The notes under the pieces were generated by a model, which did no database searches, was not told where the DNA came from, and saw nothing but the letters and a program-made list of their open reading frames with translations. Positions 7,266 to 15,126 of a stretch of 64,000 nucleotides of DNA are shown here, piece by piece (positions within the stretch are counted from its first letter, which is position 1; the number at the start of each line of letters is the position of its first letter). The stretch is from Streptomyces sp. SN-593 (GTDB lineage: Bacteria > Actinomycetota > Actinomycetes > Streptomycetales > Streptomycetaceae), in assembly GCF_016756395.1 (NCBI RefSeq), contig NZ_AP018365.1, positions 4,067,001 to 4,131,000 of the forward strand, read 5' to 3'. The translations under genes and the position numbers were made by a program.

Positions 7266-8222
7266 GTGAGTACCCACACCAGCAGCATCCGCCGGGCCCC
7301 GGCGGCGGCGGTCACCGCCGCCGCCCTCGTCGCGGCGGGCGCGCTCGCCGCCCCCGCGGCGCAGGCCGCGGCCCCTCGGGTGGCGCCCGCCGCCGCCCCG
7401 TCCGCTGCCACCGCCGGGACCACGGCCAAGGCCGCCCCCAAGGCGCCGTCGATCACCGCCAAGGGCGGCTTCGTGATGAACGACGGCACCGGCGGCACCC
7501 TGTTCACCAAGGCCGCCGACACCCGCCGCTCCACCGGCTCGACCACCAAGATCATGACCGCCCGGGTGGTCCTGGCCAGCAAGCACCTGAACCTGAACAC
7601 CAAGGTCACCGTGCAGAAGGCGTACAGCGACTACATCGTCGCCAAGGGCGCGTCCTCCGCGCACCTGATCGTCGGGGACAAGCTCACCGTCCGGCAGCTG
7701 CTGTACGGCCTGATGCTCCCCTCCGGCTGCGACGCCGCCTACGCGCTCGCCGACACGTTCGGCAGCGGTTCCACCCGCGCCGCCCGGGTGAAGTCCTTCA
7801 TCGGCACCATGAACTCCACCGCCCGCTCGCTCGGCCTGAAGAACACCCACTTCGACTCGTTCGACGGAATAGGGAACGGGAAGAACTACTCGACACCGCG
7901 CGACCTCACCGAGCTCGCGAGCAACGCGATGAGGAACGCCACCTTCCGCTCGGTCGTGAAGACCCGGTCGACCAAGCAGAAGGTCACCACGAAGTCCGGC
8001 GGCTACCGCTACATGACCTGGACCAACACCAACCCCCTGCTGGGCACCTACTCCGGCACCATCGGCGTCAAGACCGGTTCGGGTCCGGAGTCCGGCTACT
8101 GCCTGGTCTTCGCCGCCACCCGCGGCAAGAAGACCGTGATCGGCACGGTGCTCGCCTCCTCCTCGGTGGCCGCGCGCACCTCGGACGCCAGGAAGCTGCT
8201 GGACTACGGCTTCAAGAAGTGA
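7266..8222 (+). CDS. Secreted D-alanyl-D-alanine carboxypeptidase (peptidase S11)
   Basis: 318 residues. A signal peptide covers about residues 1-35 (cleavage near AAQA-AA). It has the S11 penicillin-binding motifs SxxK at S92-K95 (STTK), SxN in the variant form S153-G-C155, and KTG at 269-271. It trims the terminal D-Ala from peptidoglycan stem peptides outside the membrane. Asn of SxN is replaced by Cys, a form I have seen in other Streptomyces members, so it is not necessarily inactivating. There is no C-terminal amphipathic anchor. GTG start with GGAG upstream; an Ala/Pro-rich linker follows the signal. Confidence 0.9.
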   Translation: MSTHTSSIRRAPAAAVTAAALVAAGALAAPAAQAAAPRVAPAAAPSAATAGTTAKAAPKAPSITAKGGFVMNDGTGGTLFTKAADTRRSTGSTTKIMTARVVLASKHLNLNTKVTVQKAYSDYIVAKGASSAHLIVGDKLTVRQLLYGLMLPSGCDAAYALADTFGSGSTRAARVKSFIGTMNSTARSLGLKNTHFDSFDGIGNGKNYSTPRDLTELASNAMRNATFRSVVKTRSTKQKVTTKSGGYRYMTWTNTNPLLGTYSGTIGVKTGSGPESGYCLVFAATRGKKTVIGTVLASSSVAARTSDARKLLDYGFKK

Positions 8223-8244
8223 CGTGGGGCCCGACGCCCCGCCA

Positions 8245-8293
8245 GCTCCCCCGGGGCCTCCGCGGACCATGGCCCCCGGAGGCCCCGGGGAGC
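8245..8293 (+). terminator. Terminator after the D,D-carboxypeptidase
   Basis: A long hairpin of about 17 bp, with left arm GCTCCCCCGGGGCCTCC and right arm GGAGGCCCCGGGGAGC with one bulged C, begins 22 bp after the stop codon. There is no U-tract, as is usual in high-GC actinomycetes. Confidence 0.75.
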
Positions 8294-8379
8294 ACCTCGA
8301 CGGCGACGCCGCGGCGGTCGGAGCGGCCGCCACCGCGGGGGTGGGCGCGGGCCGCCTCCGGCTTCGCCGCTTCGCCCTC

Positions 8380-8560
8380 CGGTGGAGGTGTGCTAGCCTG
8401 TGGATTGTTGCGGTTGTGGTACCCATGAACTCTGTGTGCGCCTGACGGGATGTGACCCTCGGGCGCATTTTGTTTTCCGGCCTCCAGGATGGGGTCATTG
8501 CAGCGACGCCTGGCCCGTGAAGTGCGGGTTCAGGAACTGCACCATCAGAGGAAGTCAGAC
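8380..8560 (+). promoter_or_regulatory. Long 5' leader of the cold-shock gene
   Basis: TAGCCT at 8393-8398 is a good -10 element, which would give a leader of about 155 nt before the cold-shock ATG. The leader is less GC-rich than its surroundings and has U-rich stretches (TTGTTGCGGTTG, TTTTGTTTTCC), like the long regulatory leaders of csp mRNAs. The ribosome-binding site is AGAGGAAGT. A temperature-responsive structure is inferred, not demonstrated. Confidence 0.55.
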
Positions 8561-8764
8561 ATGGCAACCGGTACCGTCAAGTGGTTCAACTCCGAAAAGG
8601 GCTTCGGCTTCATCGAGCAGGACGGCGGCGGCGCCGACGTCTTCGCCCACTACTCGAACATCGCCACCCAGGGCTTCCGTGAGCTCCAGGAAGGCCAGAA
8701 GGTCACCTTCGACGTCACGCAGGGCCAGAAGGGCCCGCAGGCGGAGAACATCGTCCCGGCCTGA
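8561..8764 (+). CDS. Cold-shock protein, CspA family
   Basis: 67 residues, one cold-shock domain beginning [21 protein letters not shown]1 is KGFGFI and RNP2 is VFAHYS. These small OB-fold proteins bind single-stranded RNA and DNA and melt mRNA structure. ATG 8561 follows AGAGGAAGTCAGAC; an earlier in-frame start at 8489 would only translate the leader. It is followed by a terminator and then a DEAD-box helicase, so the two RNA-remodelling proteins are neighbours but not one simple transcript. Confidence 0.97.
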   Translation: MATGTVKWFNSEKGFGFIEQDGGGADVFAHYSNIATQGFRELQEGQKVTFDVTQGQKGPQAENIVPA

Positions 8765-8794
8765 CCGGACGAGCAGTACCCGAGCAGTACCCGA

Positions 8795-8832
8795 GCCGGG
8801 TCCCGCCGCTTCATCCGCGGGGCCCGGCTTTT
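8795..8832 (+). terminator. Terminator after cold-shock gene
   Basis: GCCGGGtCCCGC, a ten-base loop, then GCGGGgCCCGGC followed by TTTT: a classical intrinsic terminator 30 bp after the stop. A 12-bp direct repeat (GAGCAGTACCC, twice) fills 8771-8794 just before it. Confidence 0.9.
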
Positions 8833-9015
8833 CGGGCCCGGGCGGGACCGGCTTCTTCCGCACCGGGGTGCGGACACCGGAGGTACGGCCTCCGTCCCTT
8901 CCGCAGTCCACCTCCTCCGCAGTTCCACTCCCGGCTCGTTTCGCGGGTCTCCGCCCGGTGTCACTCTTCGCGGAGTCTTTTTCGGCACGCGCCGCCTTCG
9001 AGGAAGGCTCCACGC

Positions 9016-10662
9016 ATGCCCGAAAGCACCCGACAGTCCAATACGGGCGGCCCGGCCCGCGCCCGGCGCAGGCCCCGCGGCCCCCAGCAGGGTGCCGGCC
9101 GCGCCGGCGCGTCGCGCGGCTCCGGCCGCACCGGCGGCCGCCCCGCCGACACCGGCTCCGAGGAGTCCGCGTACGCCTCCGCGTACACGACCCTCACCCC
9201 GGCGCCGCCGGCCGCGGCCACCTTCGCCGAGCTGGACCTGCCCGCCGCGCTGACGGAGGAGCTGGACCGGCAGGGCGTCACCGTGCCGTTCCCGATCCAG
9301 GGCGCCACCCTGCCCAGCTCGCTGGCCGGCCGCGACGTCCTCGGCCGGGGCCGCACCGGCTCGGGCAAGACCCTCGCCTTCGGGCTCGCCCTGCTGGCCC
9401 GCACCGCCGGACAGCGCGCCGAGCCGCACCAGCCGCTCTCGCTGGTGCTGGTGCCCACCCGCGAGCTGGCCCAGCAGGTCACCGACGCCCTCACGCCGTA
9501 CGCCCGGGCGCTGCGCCTGCGGCTGGCCACGGTGGTGGGCGGGCTGTCGATCGGCCGCCAGGCCTCGGCGCTGCGCGGCGGCGCGGAGATCGTCGTCGCC
9601 ACCCCGGGCCGGCTGCGCGACCTGGTCGAGCGGGGAGACTGCCGGCTCGACAAGGTCGTGATCACCGTGCTCGACGAGGCCGACCAGATGGCCGACATGG
9701 GCTTCCTGCCCCAGGTCACGGCCCTGCTGAACCAGGTCGTGCCGGGCAGCCAGCGGATGCTGTTCTCCGCGACCCTCGACCGCAACGTGGACACGCTGGT
9801 CCGGCGGTTCCTCTCCGACCCGGTGGTCCACGCGGTGGACCCGTCGGCCGGTGCCGTGGTGACCATGGAGCACCACGTGCTGCACGTCACCAGCGAGGAC
9901 AAGCGCGCCGCCACGGTGCGGATCGCGGCCCGCGACGGCCGGGTGCTGCTCTTCCTCGACAGCAAGCGCGCCGTGGACCGGCTCGCCAAAACACTGCTGG
10001 CCAACGGCGTGCGCGCCGCCGCGCTGCACGGCGGCAAGTCCCAGCCGCAGCGCACCCGCACCCTCGCGCAGTTCAAGACCGGCGAGGTGACCGCGCTGGT
10101 GGCGACCAACGTCGCGGCGCGCGGCATCCACATCGACGACCTGGACCTGGTGGTCAACGTGGACCCGCCGGCCGACCACAAGGACTACCTGCACCGCGGC
10201 GGCCGCACCGCCCGCGCGGGCGCGTCCGGCAGCGTGGTGACGCTGGTGCTGTCCGAGCAGCGCCGCGACATGGAGCGGCTGATGGCCAAGGCCAGGATCA
10301 CGCCGCAGACGGCGAAGGTGCACTCCGCGGACGAGGAGCTGGCCCGGATCACCGGTGCCCGGGTGCCCTCCGGCGTCCCGGTCACCATCCCGGTCCCCGC
10401 CCCGGCCACGCCGGCCGCGGGCACCTCCGCCCGGCGCGGGGGCGGCCGCCGCCGGCCGCGGTCGGGCGGCGGCACCGCCACCGCGGGCTCCGGCCGGAGC
10501 GGCGCGGGCCGTACCGGGACGGGCGGCGCCGGACGCACGGGCGGCGGCGCGGGCCGTACCGGCGGAGGCAGCGGCCGCGGCGGCTCGGGCGGCTCGGCGG
10601 GCGGCTCCGCCGGCCGCTCCGGGGGCGCCCGCGCGTCGCAGACCCGCCGGCGTGCGGCGTGA
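9016..10662 (+). CDS. DEAD-box ATP-dependent RNA helicase
   Basis: 548 residues. All core motifs are present: Q motif (PFPIQGATLP), motif I GRTGSGKT, Ia PTRELAQQ, Ib TPGRL, II DEAD within VLDEADQMADMGF, III SAT, V ARGIHIDD and VI HRGGRTARAG. The core is flanked by a basic Arg/Gly N-terminus (~60 residues) and a ~110-residue Arg/Gly-rich C-terminal tail with GRTGGGAGR-type repeats, which bind RNA non-specifically. It sits after a cold-shock gene and overlaps a fatty-acid desaturase by GTGA, so it is likely the cold-response helicase that unwinds mRNA or ribosomal RNA. The repeat-rich tail DNA is GC-biased beyond its neighbours. Confidence 0.95.
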   Translation: MPESTRQSNTGGPARARRRPRGPQQGAGRAGASRGSGRTGGRPADTGSEESAYASAYTTLTPAPPAAATFAELDLPAALTEELDRQGVTVPFPIQGATLPSSLAGRDVLGRGRTGSGKTLAFGLALLARTAGQRAEPHQPLSLVLVPTRELAQQVTDALTPYARALRLRLATVVGGLSIGRQASALRGGAEIVVATPGRLRDLVERGDCRLDKVVITVLDEADQMADMGFLPQVTALLNQVVPGSQRMLFSATLDRNVDTLVRRFLSDPVVHAVDPSAGAVVTMEHHVLHVTSEDKRAATVRIAARDGRVLLFLDSKRAVDRLAKTLLANGVRAAALHGGKSQPQRTRTLAQFKTGEVTALVATNVAARGIHIDDLDLVVNVDPPADHKDYLHRGGRTARAGASGSVVTLVLSEQRRDMERLMAKARITPQTAKVHSADEELARITGARVPSGVPVTIPVPAPATPAAGTSARRGGGRRRPRSGGGTATAGSGRSGAGRTGTGGAGRTGGGAGRTGGGSGRGGSGGSAGGSAGRSGGARASQTRRRAA

Positions 10663-11738
10663 AACCCGCCGCGGCGGTCGCGATCGCCCCCGCCGCCGGG
10701 CCGGACGACGGATCGGACACCGCCGGCACGCTCTGTGAGGGCAGCGACTTCTCCGTGCTGGCCCGGCGGATCACCGACTCGGGGCTGATGGAGCGGCGCC
10801 CCGGCTACTACGTGGCCAGGATCGGCGGGGTCGCCGCCCTGTACGCCGGCGCGTGGACCGCGTTCGCGCTGATCGGCCCCACCTGGTGGCAACTGGCCGT
10901 CGGCGGGGTGCTCGGCGTGCTCTTCTCCCAGATCGCGCTGGTCGCCCACGACATAGCCCACCGCCAGGTGTTCCGGCTGCGCCGGCCCAGCGAGGCCGCC
11001 GGACGGATCGCGGGCAACCTCTGCGTCGGCATGAGCTACGGCTGGTGGCAGGACAAGCACACCCGCCACCACGCCAACCCCAACCACGAGGAGCTGGACC
11101 CGGACGTCAGCCCGGACGTCCTGGTCTGGTCGCAGGGCCAGGCCCGCAGCGCGCGCGGCGTGGCCCGCTGGATCGGCGGCCGGCAGGCGTACTGGTTCTT
11201 CCCGCTGCTCACCCTCGAAGGCATGAACCTGCACGTGGCCGGAGTGCGGGCGCTGTTCCGGCCCGCGTACAAGCAGCGCACGCTGGAGGCCGTACTGCTC
11301 GGCGCGCACGTCGTCGCGTACGTCACGGCGCTGCTGCTGGTCCTCACCCCGCTCCAGGCACTGGCGTTCGCCGCCGTCCACCAAGCGGTGTTCGGCGTCT
11401 ACATGGGCTGCACCTTCGCGCCGAACCACAAGGGCATGCCGACGCTGACCGGCAAGGACCGGCCGGACTTCCTGCGCCGCCAGGTGCTCACCTCGCGCAA
11501 CGTGCGCGGCGGGCGGCTGACCGACCTCGTGCTCGGCGGGCTGAACTACCAGATCGAGCACCACCTGTTCCCGAGCATGCCCACGCCCCACCTGCGGCGC
11601 GCCCAGCCGATGGTGAAGGCGTACTGCGCGGAGCTGGGCATCGCGTACGCGGAGAGCGGGCTGGCCTCCTCCTACGCCCAGGCTCTGCGCCACCTGCACC
11701 ACGCCGGCGCGCCGCTGAGGGCGGGCGCCACCGCCTGA
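10659..11738 (+). CDS. Membrane fatty-acid desaturase
   Basis: 359 residues. Three histidine boxes identify a membrane di-iron acyl-lipid desaturase: HDIAH (HxxxH), HTRHH (HxxHH) and QIEHH (QxxHH, the form found in front-end and delta-5/6-like enzymes). Hydrophobic pairs lie between the boxes. GTG at 10659 overlaps the helicase stop (GTGA), so the two are translationally coupled; no other start fits the conserved N-terminus better. It introduces double bonds to keep the membrane fluid, which suits the cold-shock and helicase context. Regiochemistry cannot be read from sequence. Confidence 0.92.
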   Translation: MKPAAAVAIAPAAGPDDGSDTAGTLCEGSDFSVLARRITDSGLMERRPGYYVARIGGVAALYAGAWTAFALIGPTWWQLAVGGVLGVLFSQIALVAHDIAHRQVFRLRRPSEAAGRIAGNLCVGMSYGWWQDKHTRHHANPNHEELDPDVSPDVLVWSQGQARSARGVARWIGGRQAYWFFPLLTLEGMNLHVAGVRALFRPAYKQRTLEAVLLGAHVVAYVTALLLVLTPLQALAFAAVHQAVFGVYMGCTFAPNHKGMPTLTGKDRPDFLRRQVLTSRNVRGGRLTDLVLGGLNYQIEHHLFPSMPTPHLRRAQPMVKAYCAELGIAYAESGLASSYAQALRHLHHAGAPLRAGATA

Positions 11739-11872
11739 CCAAGCCGCGGACCCGGTCCGGAGTCGCGGACCGGAGCCGCCGACCCAGGCGAAGCCGTACG
11801 GCGGCGGGTACGCCGCCGCCGAAAGCATGAGACGGTGAGTCCGTTCCCCCGTTCCCTCACCCCTGTCGAGGC

Positions 11873-12118
11873 ATGATGCGCGTGACCATCGCCCGCCACC
11901 ACTTCTACTTCCACCCGTCCGAGGTCGAGCAGGCGATGAGCGGGGTCGCTCCCGAGCCCGTCACCGGCAGTTCCGTCGACATCGGCGGAGTCCGCTACCC
12001 GGTGATGCAGGTCGGCGCGACCCTCACCCGCCAGGACCGGCGTGACTTCAACGCGGGCGAGGTGGAACGGGCGATGCAGGCGCTCGGCTTCCCGCTGCAC
12101 AGCACCACGGCCGGCTGA
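11873..12118 (+). CDS. SCO5918-like conserved small protein
   Basis: 81 residues, soluble, with the phrase EPVTGSSVDIGGVRYPVMQVG followed by LTRQDRRDF-AGEVERAM. I recognise this as the Streptomyces family that NCBI names after SCO5918, which also lies near a DEAD-box helicase; function unknown. Two adjacent ATG codons (11873, 11876) could start it. It is 134 bp downstream of the desaturase in the same direction, so it may belong to the same cold-related unit. Confidence 0.75.
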   Translation: MMRVTIARHHFYFHPSEVEQAMSGVAPEPVTGSSVDIGGVRYPVMQVGATLTRQDRRDFNAGEVERAMQALGFPLHSTTAG

Positions 12119-12333
12119 GGCCGGTTCCTCCGCCACGGGGCGGCGCCGGGCCTCACCACCGCCCGCCGCCGCCCCGTGGCGGTCGCGGTGCCGGTCGGGG
12201 CCGGTAGCCGCCGGCCGACGGGGCACGGGCGCCGCCCGGCCCGTCGTGCGGCGGGGCCTGTCGCGCGACGGGGCCCGCAGCGGGGAGAATGCGAGGTCCC
12301 TCCCATACGCAGGGACGCAGAGAGGCGGATGAC

Positions 12334-13419
12334 GTGGCGCAGCAGGTGCGGGGTGTGGTGGCGCGGGGCAAGGGCGCGGCGGTGGGGATCGAGACGATCG
12401 TGGTGCCGGACCCCGGTCCGGGCGAGGCGGTGGTCGCGGTGCAGGCGTGCGGCGTGTGCCACACCGACCTGCACTACCGCGAGGGCGGTATCGGCGAGGA
12501 CTTCCCGTACCTGCTCGGCCATGAGGCCGCCGGCGTGGTGGAGTCGGTCGGCGAGGGGGTGACCGAGGTCGGGCCCGGGGACTTCGTGGTGCTCAACTGG
12601 CGTGCGGTGTGCGGCGACTGCCGGGCCTGCCGGCGCGGCCGGCCGTGGTACTGCTTCGCCACGCACAACGCCGCGCAGAAGATGACGCTGCTCGACGGCA
12701 CCGAGCTGTCCCCCGCGCTGGGCATCGGCGCGTTCGCCGACAAGACGCTGGTGGCGGCCGGGCAGTGCACCAAGGTCGATCCGGCGGCCTCGCCCGCCGC
12801 CGCGGGCCTGCTGGGCTGCGGGGTGATGGCCGGGCTCGGCGCGGCCATCAACACCGGCAACGTGGGCCGGGGCGACTCGGTCGCGGTGATCGGCTGCGGC
12901 GGGGTCGGCAACGCCGCGGTGGTCGGCGCCCGGCTGGCCGGCGCCGCGCGGATCATCGCGGTGGACGTCGACGACCGCAAGCTCGCCACCGCCCGGAAGC
13001 TCGGCGCCACCCACACCGTCAACTCCCGCGGCAGCGAGCCGGTCGAGGCGATCCGCGAGCTGACCGGCGGCTTCGGCGCCGACGTGGTGATCGAGGCGGT
13101 GGGCCGCCCCGAGACCTACCAGCAGGCGTTCTACGCCCGCGATCTGGCCGGGACCGTGGTGCTGGTGGGGGTGCCGACCCCGGAGATGAAGCTCGAACTG
13201 CCCCTGCTCGACGTGTTCGGGCGGGGCGGTGCGCTCAAGTCCTCCTGGTACGGCGACTGCCTTCCCTCGCGCGACTTCCCGATGCTGATCGACCTCTACC
13301 TCCAGGGCCGCCTCGACCTCGACGCCTTCGTCACCGAGACGATCGAACTGGCCGACGTGGAGCAGGCGTTCGCCCGGATGCGGGACGGCGACGTGCTCCG
13401 CTCGGTGGTCGTGCTCTGA
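12334..13419 (+). CDS. mscR: S-(hydroxymethyl)mycothiol dehydrogenase (zinc alcohol dehydrogenase family)
   Basis: 361 residues. Catalytic zinc site [13 protein letters not shown] motif in [11 protein letters not shown], structural zinc cluster [15 protein letters not shown] and the Rossmann motif GCGGVGNAA are all intact. The sequence around AINTGNV and [14 protein letters not shown] matches MscR, the mycothiol- and NAD-dependent formaldehyde dehydrogenase of actinobacteria, which also reduces S-nitrosomycothiol. GTG 12334 follows AGAGAGGCGG; an in-frame ATG 15 codons earlier lacks a site. The usual downstream metallo-hydrolase partner is absent; the next gene is a convergent formaldehyde dehydrogenase. 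Confidence 0.88.
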   Translation: MAQQVRGVVARGKGAAVGIETIVVPDPGPGEAVVAVQACGVCHTDLHYREGGIGEDFPYLLGHEAAGVVESVGEGVTEVGPGDFVVLNWRAVCGDCRACRRGRPWYCFATHNAAQKMTLLDGTELSPALGIGAFADKTLVAAGQCTKVDPAASPAAAGLLGCGVMAGLGAAINTGNVGRGDSVAVIGCGGVGNAAVVGARLAGAARIIAVDVDDRKLATARKLGATHTVNSRGSEPVEAIRELTGGFGADVVIEAVGRPETYQQAFYARDLAGTVVLVGVPTPEMKLELPLLDVFGRGGALKSSWYGDCLPSRDFPMLIDLYLQGRLDLDAFVTETIELADVEQAFARMRDGDVLRSVVVL

Positions 13420-13505
13420 TCGCGCCGGCCGCCTGAGGGGCCCGGTCCGTCCGACCGGCCGGACCGGCCCGCTCGACCCGGCGGCCCGGCCCGCTCGACG
13501 CGACG

Positions 13506-13540
13506 GACCGGCCGTCCCCGGGTGTCCGGGGCGGCCGGTC
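13506..13540. terminator. Bidirectional terminator between two formaldehyde dehydrogenase genes
   Basis: GACCGGCCG-t-CCCCGG, loop GTGT, then CCGGGG-CGGCCGGTC: a 15-bp stem with one bulge in the gap between convergent genes. Confidence 0.8.
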
Positions 13541-13567
13541 GGCGGAACGCGGCCGGGGCGGAGCGGT

Positions 13568-14713
13568 TCACGCGGCGAGTGCCGGGTGCAGCACCACCTT
13601 CGTGTAGCCCTCCACCCGCTGGTCGAACTTCTCGTACGCCATCGGCGCCTGGTCCAGCGGGAGTTCGTGGCTGACCACGAAGCTGGGCCGGGCCCGCCCC
13701 GCGGTGATCAGGTCGCGCAACTGGCGGTTGTACCGCTTGACGTTGCACTGCCCGGTGCCCATCCGCTGGCCCTTCTCGAACATCTTGCCGATCGAGACCA
13801 GCAGTTGGCCGTGGCGCGCGTGCTCGTCGGGACCGCCGGGGTCGGACGGCACGTAGAGGCCGGGAATGCCGAGCCGCCCGGTCGGACGGACCGTCTCGAC
13901 CAGGGAGTTGAGCACGGTCGCGGGCTCCTCGTGGCCGGCGTCGTGGGCCTGCGCCTGGTAGCCGACCGCGTCGACACCCTTGTCGGTGCCCTCGCCGCCG
14001 GTACGGTCCCGGATCTGCTCGGCCGGGTCGCCCTGCGTGAAGTCGATCGGGATCGCGCCGATCTCCTCGGCCTTCGCCAGTCGCTCGGGCACCCGGTCGA
14101 CCACGAAGACCTTCGCCGCCCCGCGCAGCAGCGCGGAGTACGCGGCCATCAGTCCGACCGGCCCGGCGCCGTAGACGGCGACGGACTCGCCGGGGGCTAC
14201 CTCGGCCAGCTCGCAGCCGTGGTACCCGGTGGGGAAGATGTCGGCGAGCAGCACGAAGTCGGTCTCGAACTGCTCGCCCGGCGGGAGTTTCAGGCAGTTG
14301 AAGTCGGCGAACGGCACCCGCAGGTGCTCGGCCTGGCCGCCGACGTACGGGCCCATCGCCACGTAGCCGTACGCGCCGCCGGCGAACCCCGGGTTCACCG
14401 TGAGGCAGAAGCCGGTGTTGCCGGCCAGGCAGTTCTTGCAGAAGCCGCAGGCGACGTTGAACGGCATGACCACGCGGTCCCCGACCTTCAGGGACGTGAT
14501 GCCGGCGCCGGTCTCCTCGATGATGCCCAGGTTCTCGTGGCCGAAGACGATGCCGGCCTCGGCCGCGGTGCGGCCTTCGTACATGTGCAGGTCCGAGCCG
14601 CAGATCGCGGAGGACGTGATGCGGACGACCACGTCGTTGGGGTGCTGGATGCCCGGGGTGTCGACATCCGCGACCGCGACGGAGAAAGGTTCCTGATAGA
14701 CGACAGCCTTCAT
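13568..14713 (-). CDS. Glutathione-independent formaldehyde dehydrogenase
   Basis: 381 residues, zinc-containing medium-chain dehydrogenase. It has CGSDLHMYEG for the catalytic zinc, GHENLG, the structural zinc cluster CGFCKNCLAGNTGFC, and the nucleotide fold VYGAGPVGLMAAYSA. The long insert (DAVGYQAQAHDAGHEEPAT) and QRMGTGQCNVKRYNR are typical of the Pseudomonas FdhA group, which needs no thiol cofactor. ATG 14713 follows GGAGGTG. It is convergent with the mycothiol-dependent enzyme, so the cell has two formaldehyde routes side by side. Substrate range could also include other short aldehydes or alcohols. Confidence 0.88.
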   Translation of the reverse strand: MKAVVYQEPFSVAVADVDTPGIQHPNDVVVRITSSAICGSDLHMYEGRTAAEAGIVFGHENLGIIEETGAGITSLKVGDRVVMPFNVACGFCKNCLAGNTGFCLTVNPGFAGGAYGYVAMGPYVGGQAEHLRVPFADFNCLKLPPGEQFETDFVLLADIFPTGYHGCELAEVAPGESVAVYGAGPVGLMAAYSALLRGAAKVFVVDRVPERLAKAEEIGAIPIDFTQGDPAEQIRDRTGGEGTDKGVDAVGYQAQAHDAGHEEPATVLNSLVETVRPTGRLGIPGLYVPSDPGGPDEHARHGQLLVSIGKMFEKGQRMGTGQCNVKRYNRQLRDLITAGRARPSFVVSHELPLDQAPMAYEKFDQRVEGYTKVVLHPALAA

Positions 14714-15126
14714 GTTCACCACCTCCGTGGTCCTTCCAGCCAACACCCGGGGAGGACACATCTCAAACGCAGCCGCGGACGCGCACGGGCCGCGGTCCGG
14801 AAACGGCCCCCGGGCGGGACCCGGGCGGGCCGCGGACAGGATCCCGGGCAGGCCGCGGACGGGCCGCAGACGGGCCGCGGACAGGACCCGCGCGGGCCGC
14901 GGGCAGGCCGCGGGCGGAACCCGCGCGAGACCCGGTTCCGTAAACGTTGCCGTTCTCCTTGACACCCCCGCGGGCAGGCACGATCCTCCTGGAGGTGCTT
15001 GAGAGAGCGCTCTCAGACAGCAGGCACCGGCCGCCGGGTCCTCTCCGGCCGGCGGCGCGCGAGAAGGGCTCCACCCCCACGGCAGCACCGGAGCGATCCC
15101 CCACGACAGAAGGAGAGGCAGGACGC
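14714..15126. other. Divergent promoter region with GC-rich tandem repeats
   Basis: 413 bp between the formaldehyde dehydrogenase and the GH16 gene. The middle (about 14815-14935) is an imperfect tandem array of GGGCCGCGGACAGGACCC-like units of 12-18 bp with no open frame that looks real. The right part holds the GH16 promoter and operator listed separately. Confidence 0.7.
14959..15014 (+). promoter_or_regulatory. GH16 promoter with LacI-type operator
   Basis: TTGACA (14959-14964), 17-bp spacer, GATCCT (14982-14987) form a sigma-70-type promoter. The perfect 12-bp palindrome GAGAGCGCTCTC (15003-15014) lies just after the expected start point. It has the central CG and GCGCTC half sites of LacI-family operators such as CebR boxes, so sugar-induced control of the glucanase is likely. 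Confidence 0.7.

Noticed and set aside
8224-8445. 73-codon open frame between the carboxypeptidase and the cold-shock gene
   Set aside because: It covers the terminator and the csp promoter, has no ribosome-binding site and a composition typical of chance frames in GC-rich DNA.
14947-15126. Earlier start for the GH16 gene
   Set aside because: It would put the promoter and the LacI-type palindrome inside the coding sequence; ATG 15127 has a strong ribosome-binding site and a signal peptide follows.
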